A stretch of 6,175 nucleotides of DNA from Pseudomonadota bacterium (GTDB taxonomy: Bacteria; Pseudomonadota; Gammaproteobacteria; Steroidobacterales; Woeseiaceae): contig JAKSCZ010000237.1 in assembly GCA_022360335.1 (NCBI GenBank), positions 1 through 6,175 of the forward strand. Reading direction: 5' to 3'. A model generated the notes under the pieces. The model had not been told where the DNA came from and ran no database searches. It worked only from the letters and a program-made list of their open reading frames with translations. Shown here piece after piece: positions 5,210 to 6,175 of this stretch (position 1 is its first letter; each line of letters begins with the position of its first letter). A program made the position numbers and the translations under genes.

Positions 5210-6175
5210 CAGTCGAACAGGTCCTTGAGCTTGTCCTCGAGTTTCTCCCTGAACTTGTCCCTGACCTCTTCCTCGACGCGCCGGCGCAACAACGCCTCGA
5301 CGTCGGGCACGACCTTCGGCGATGCGAGCTCGCCCGAGATCCTCAGCGGGACGACCGTCCTGGTGAAGTCTTCGAGTTCCCCGGGCGTCGCGGCCGCCGC
5401 CGCCTCGGGACTGTCGAGGATGCGCACCGACATGCGATAGTCGATCGTGCCCTCGGCGAGGTTGGCAGTGCCCCTCCCGGTCAAGCGCATGAACGGCAGG
5501 TCGGCGACGAAATCCTCGTTCCTGAGCACGCCGTTCGTCACGACACCGCTCGCCGAGACCGCGCTGAATCGCGTTCGGGCCGGCAGCGTCGGTTCGGGCG
5601 GCGTCTCCTTCCTGAGCAACGCCCGCGCACGCCGCAATTCGTACCAGACGTCGGTGCCCTCGTAGGTACCGTCGCCGAGTTCGAACGACACGTCGCCGCT
5701 CAGCGAGCGCTGCACGGCCGCCATGTCGCTGCCCCTGCCGGTCAGCCTGAACCGGCCCTCGATCGTGCCCGTGACGTTCCGCCGTTCGAACATCGCCATT
5801 GCGAGTTCCGCGAGATCGACGCCGGCGACGTTTTCGTCGACCGACAGCACCGGCGTCGGCCCGGTCGCGTCGACGCGCACGTCGCCCCGGTAGCTGCCGC
5901 CGTAGAGGTCGGCCGCGATCGGGTGCATGCGCAGGCGCCCGCCCGCCGCGTCGAGCCCGAGGGTCACGTTGTCGAGCCGCAAGCCGCCGATCGTGACCGA
6001 CGCGATCCCGATACCGCCCTTTGCGTTGACGCTCCTGACGAGATCCGCCGGGATTTCGACCGGCGCGGTCTCGCCCCGGGCCTCGACGACGTCGCCGGTC
6101 GCCGGCGCCATGTAGCGGTTGAGGTCGATCGCGTCGCCGCTGAGATCGAAACGGAAACCGTTCGTCTCACCCAGC
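5209..6175 (-). CDS. AsmA-family protein, C-terminal part (5' end outside window)
   Basis: The reading frame is open to the window edge, so the visible 321 residues are the C-terminal part of a longer protein. AsmA-family proteins are inner-membrane-anchored, mostly periplasmic proteins with beta-groove repeats, tied to outer-membrane assembly or phospholipid transport. Supporting features are the start of the visible part (FRFDLSGDAIDLNRYMAP), LRMHPIAADLYGGSYRGDVRVDA, VTGTIEGRFRLTGRG, and the late AsmA pattern TANLAEGTIDYRMSVRI followed by VVPLRISGELASPKVVPD. The protein ends in a charged, helical tail (RRRVEEEVRDKFREKLEDKL then KDLFD), usual in this family. The ATG at 6111 is internal, because family-type sequence continues upstream of it. 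The stop overlaps the next gene's ATG by one base. Which AsmA paralogue this is (AsmA, TamB-like or YicH-like) cannot be told from the fragment; AsmA proper fits best. Confidence 0.9.
   Translation of the reverse strand, partial: LGETNGFRFDLSGDAIDLNRYMAPATGDVVEARGETAPVEIPADLVRSVNAKGGIGIASVTIGGLRLDNVTLGLDAAGGRLRMHPIAADLYGGSYRGDVRVDATGPTPVLSVDENVAGVDLAELAMAMFERRNVTGTIEGRFRLTGRGSDMAAVQRSLSGDVSFELGDGTYEGTDVWYELRRARALLRKETPPEPTLPARTRFSAVSASGVVTNGVLRNEDFVADLPFMRLTGRGTANLAEGTIDYRMSVRILDSPEAAAAATPGELEDFTRTVVPLRISGELASPKVVPDVEALLRRRVEEEVRDKFREKLEDKLKDLFD

Noticed and set aside
6109..6111. ATG at 6111 as start of a 300-residue AsmA-like protein
   Set aside because: The frame is open to the window edge and the upstream codons (FRFDLSGDAIDLNRY) are AsmA-like, so this ATG is internal.

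Overview
The window is GC-rich chromosomal DNA, almost fully coding, most likely from a gammaproteobacterium. Two things suggest this: the mutY-yggX gene pair, which has the same order in E. coli, and three copies of a GTAGGAGCGGCTTCAGCCGC-type REP repeat of the kind common in Pseudomonas and Xanthomonadales-like genomes. I cannot name a genus. I see no phage, insertion sequence, CRISPR array, tRNA or rRNA.

Layout. Positions 1-386 (minus) hold the N-terminal third of alanine dehydrogenase, cut by the window edge. A 143-bp AT-richer gap (387-529) separates it from a divergent Lrp/AsnC-family regulator (530-991, plus), a typical regulator/target arrangement. Only 29 nt further on are egtB (1021-2247) and egtD (2240-3163), which overlap by 8 nt and encode two core enzymes of ergothioneine synthesis. 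Positions 3154-3312 are the convergent junction, packed with palindromic repeats. The stop codons of both flanking genes lie inside those repeats.

On the minus strand, 6175 down to 3306 is a four-gene overlapping cluster: an AsmA-family protein (5' end outside the window), a secreted SRPBCC/START-like protein, the adenine DNA glycosylase MutY, and the Fe(II)-trafficking protein YggX. The overlaps (1, 20 and 17 nt) point to one translationally coupled transcript. EgtB/EgtD make a thiol antioxidant, MutY removes A opposite 8-oxoG, and YggX protects Fe-S clusters, so both converging units have an oxidative-stress theme.

The most unusual signal is a near-perfect palindrome (17-bp arms at 3960-3976 and 3988-4004) inside mutY. 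It is read in frame as about 16 extra residues just after the Fe-S cluster cysteines, in the linker before the C-terminal NUDIX-like domain. It looks like a REP/MITE-like palindromic element tolerated within a protein, comparable in concept to Rickettsia palindromic elements. A hairpin at the yggX stop (3287-3312) shares part of its core and may belong to the same repeat family.
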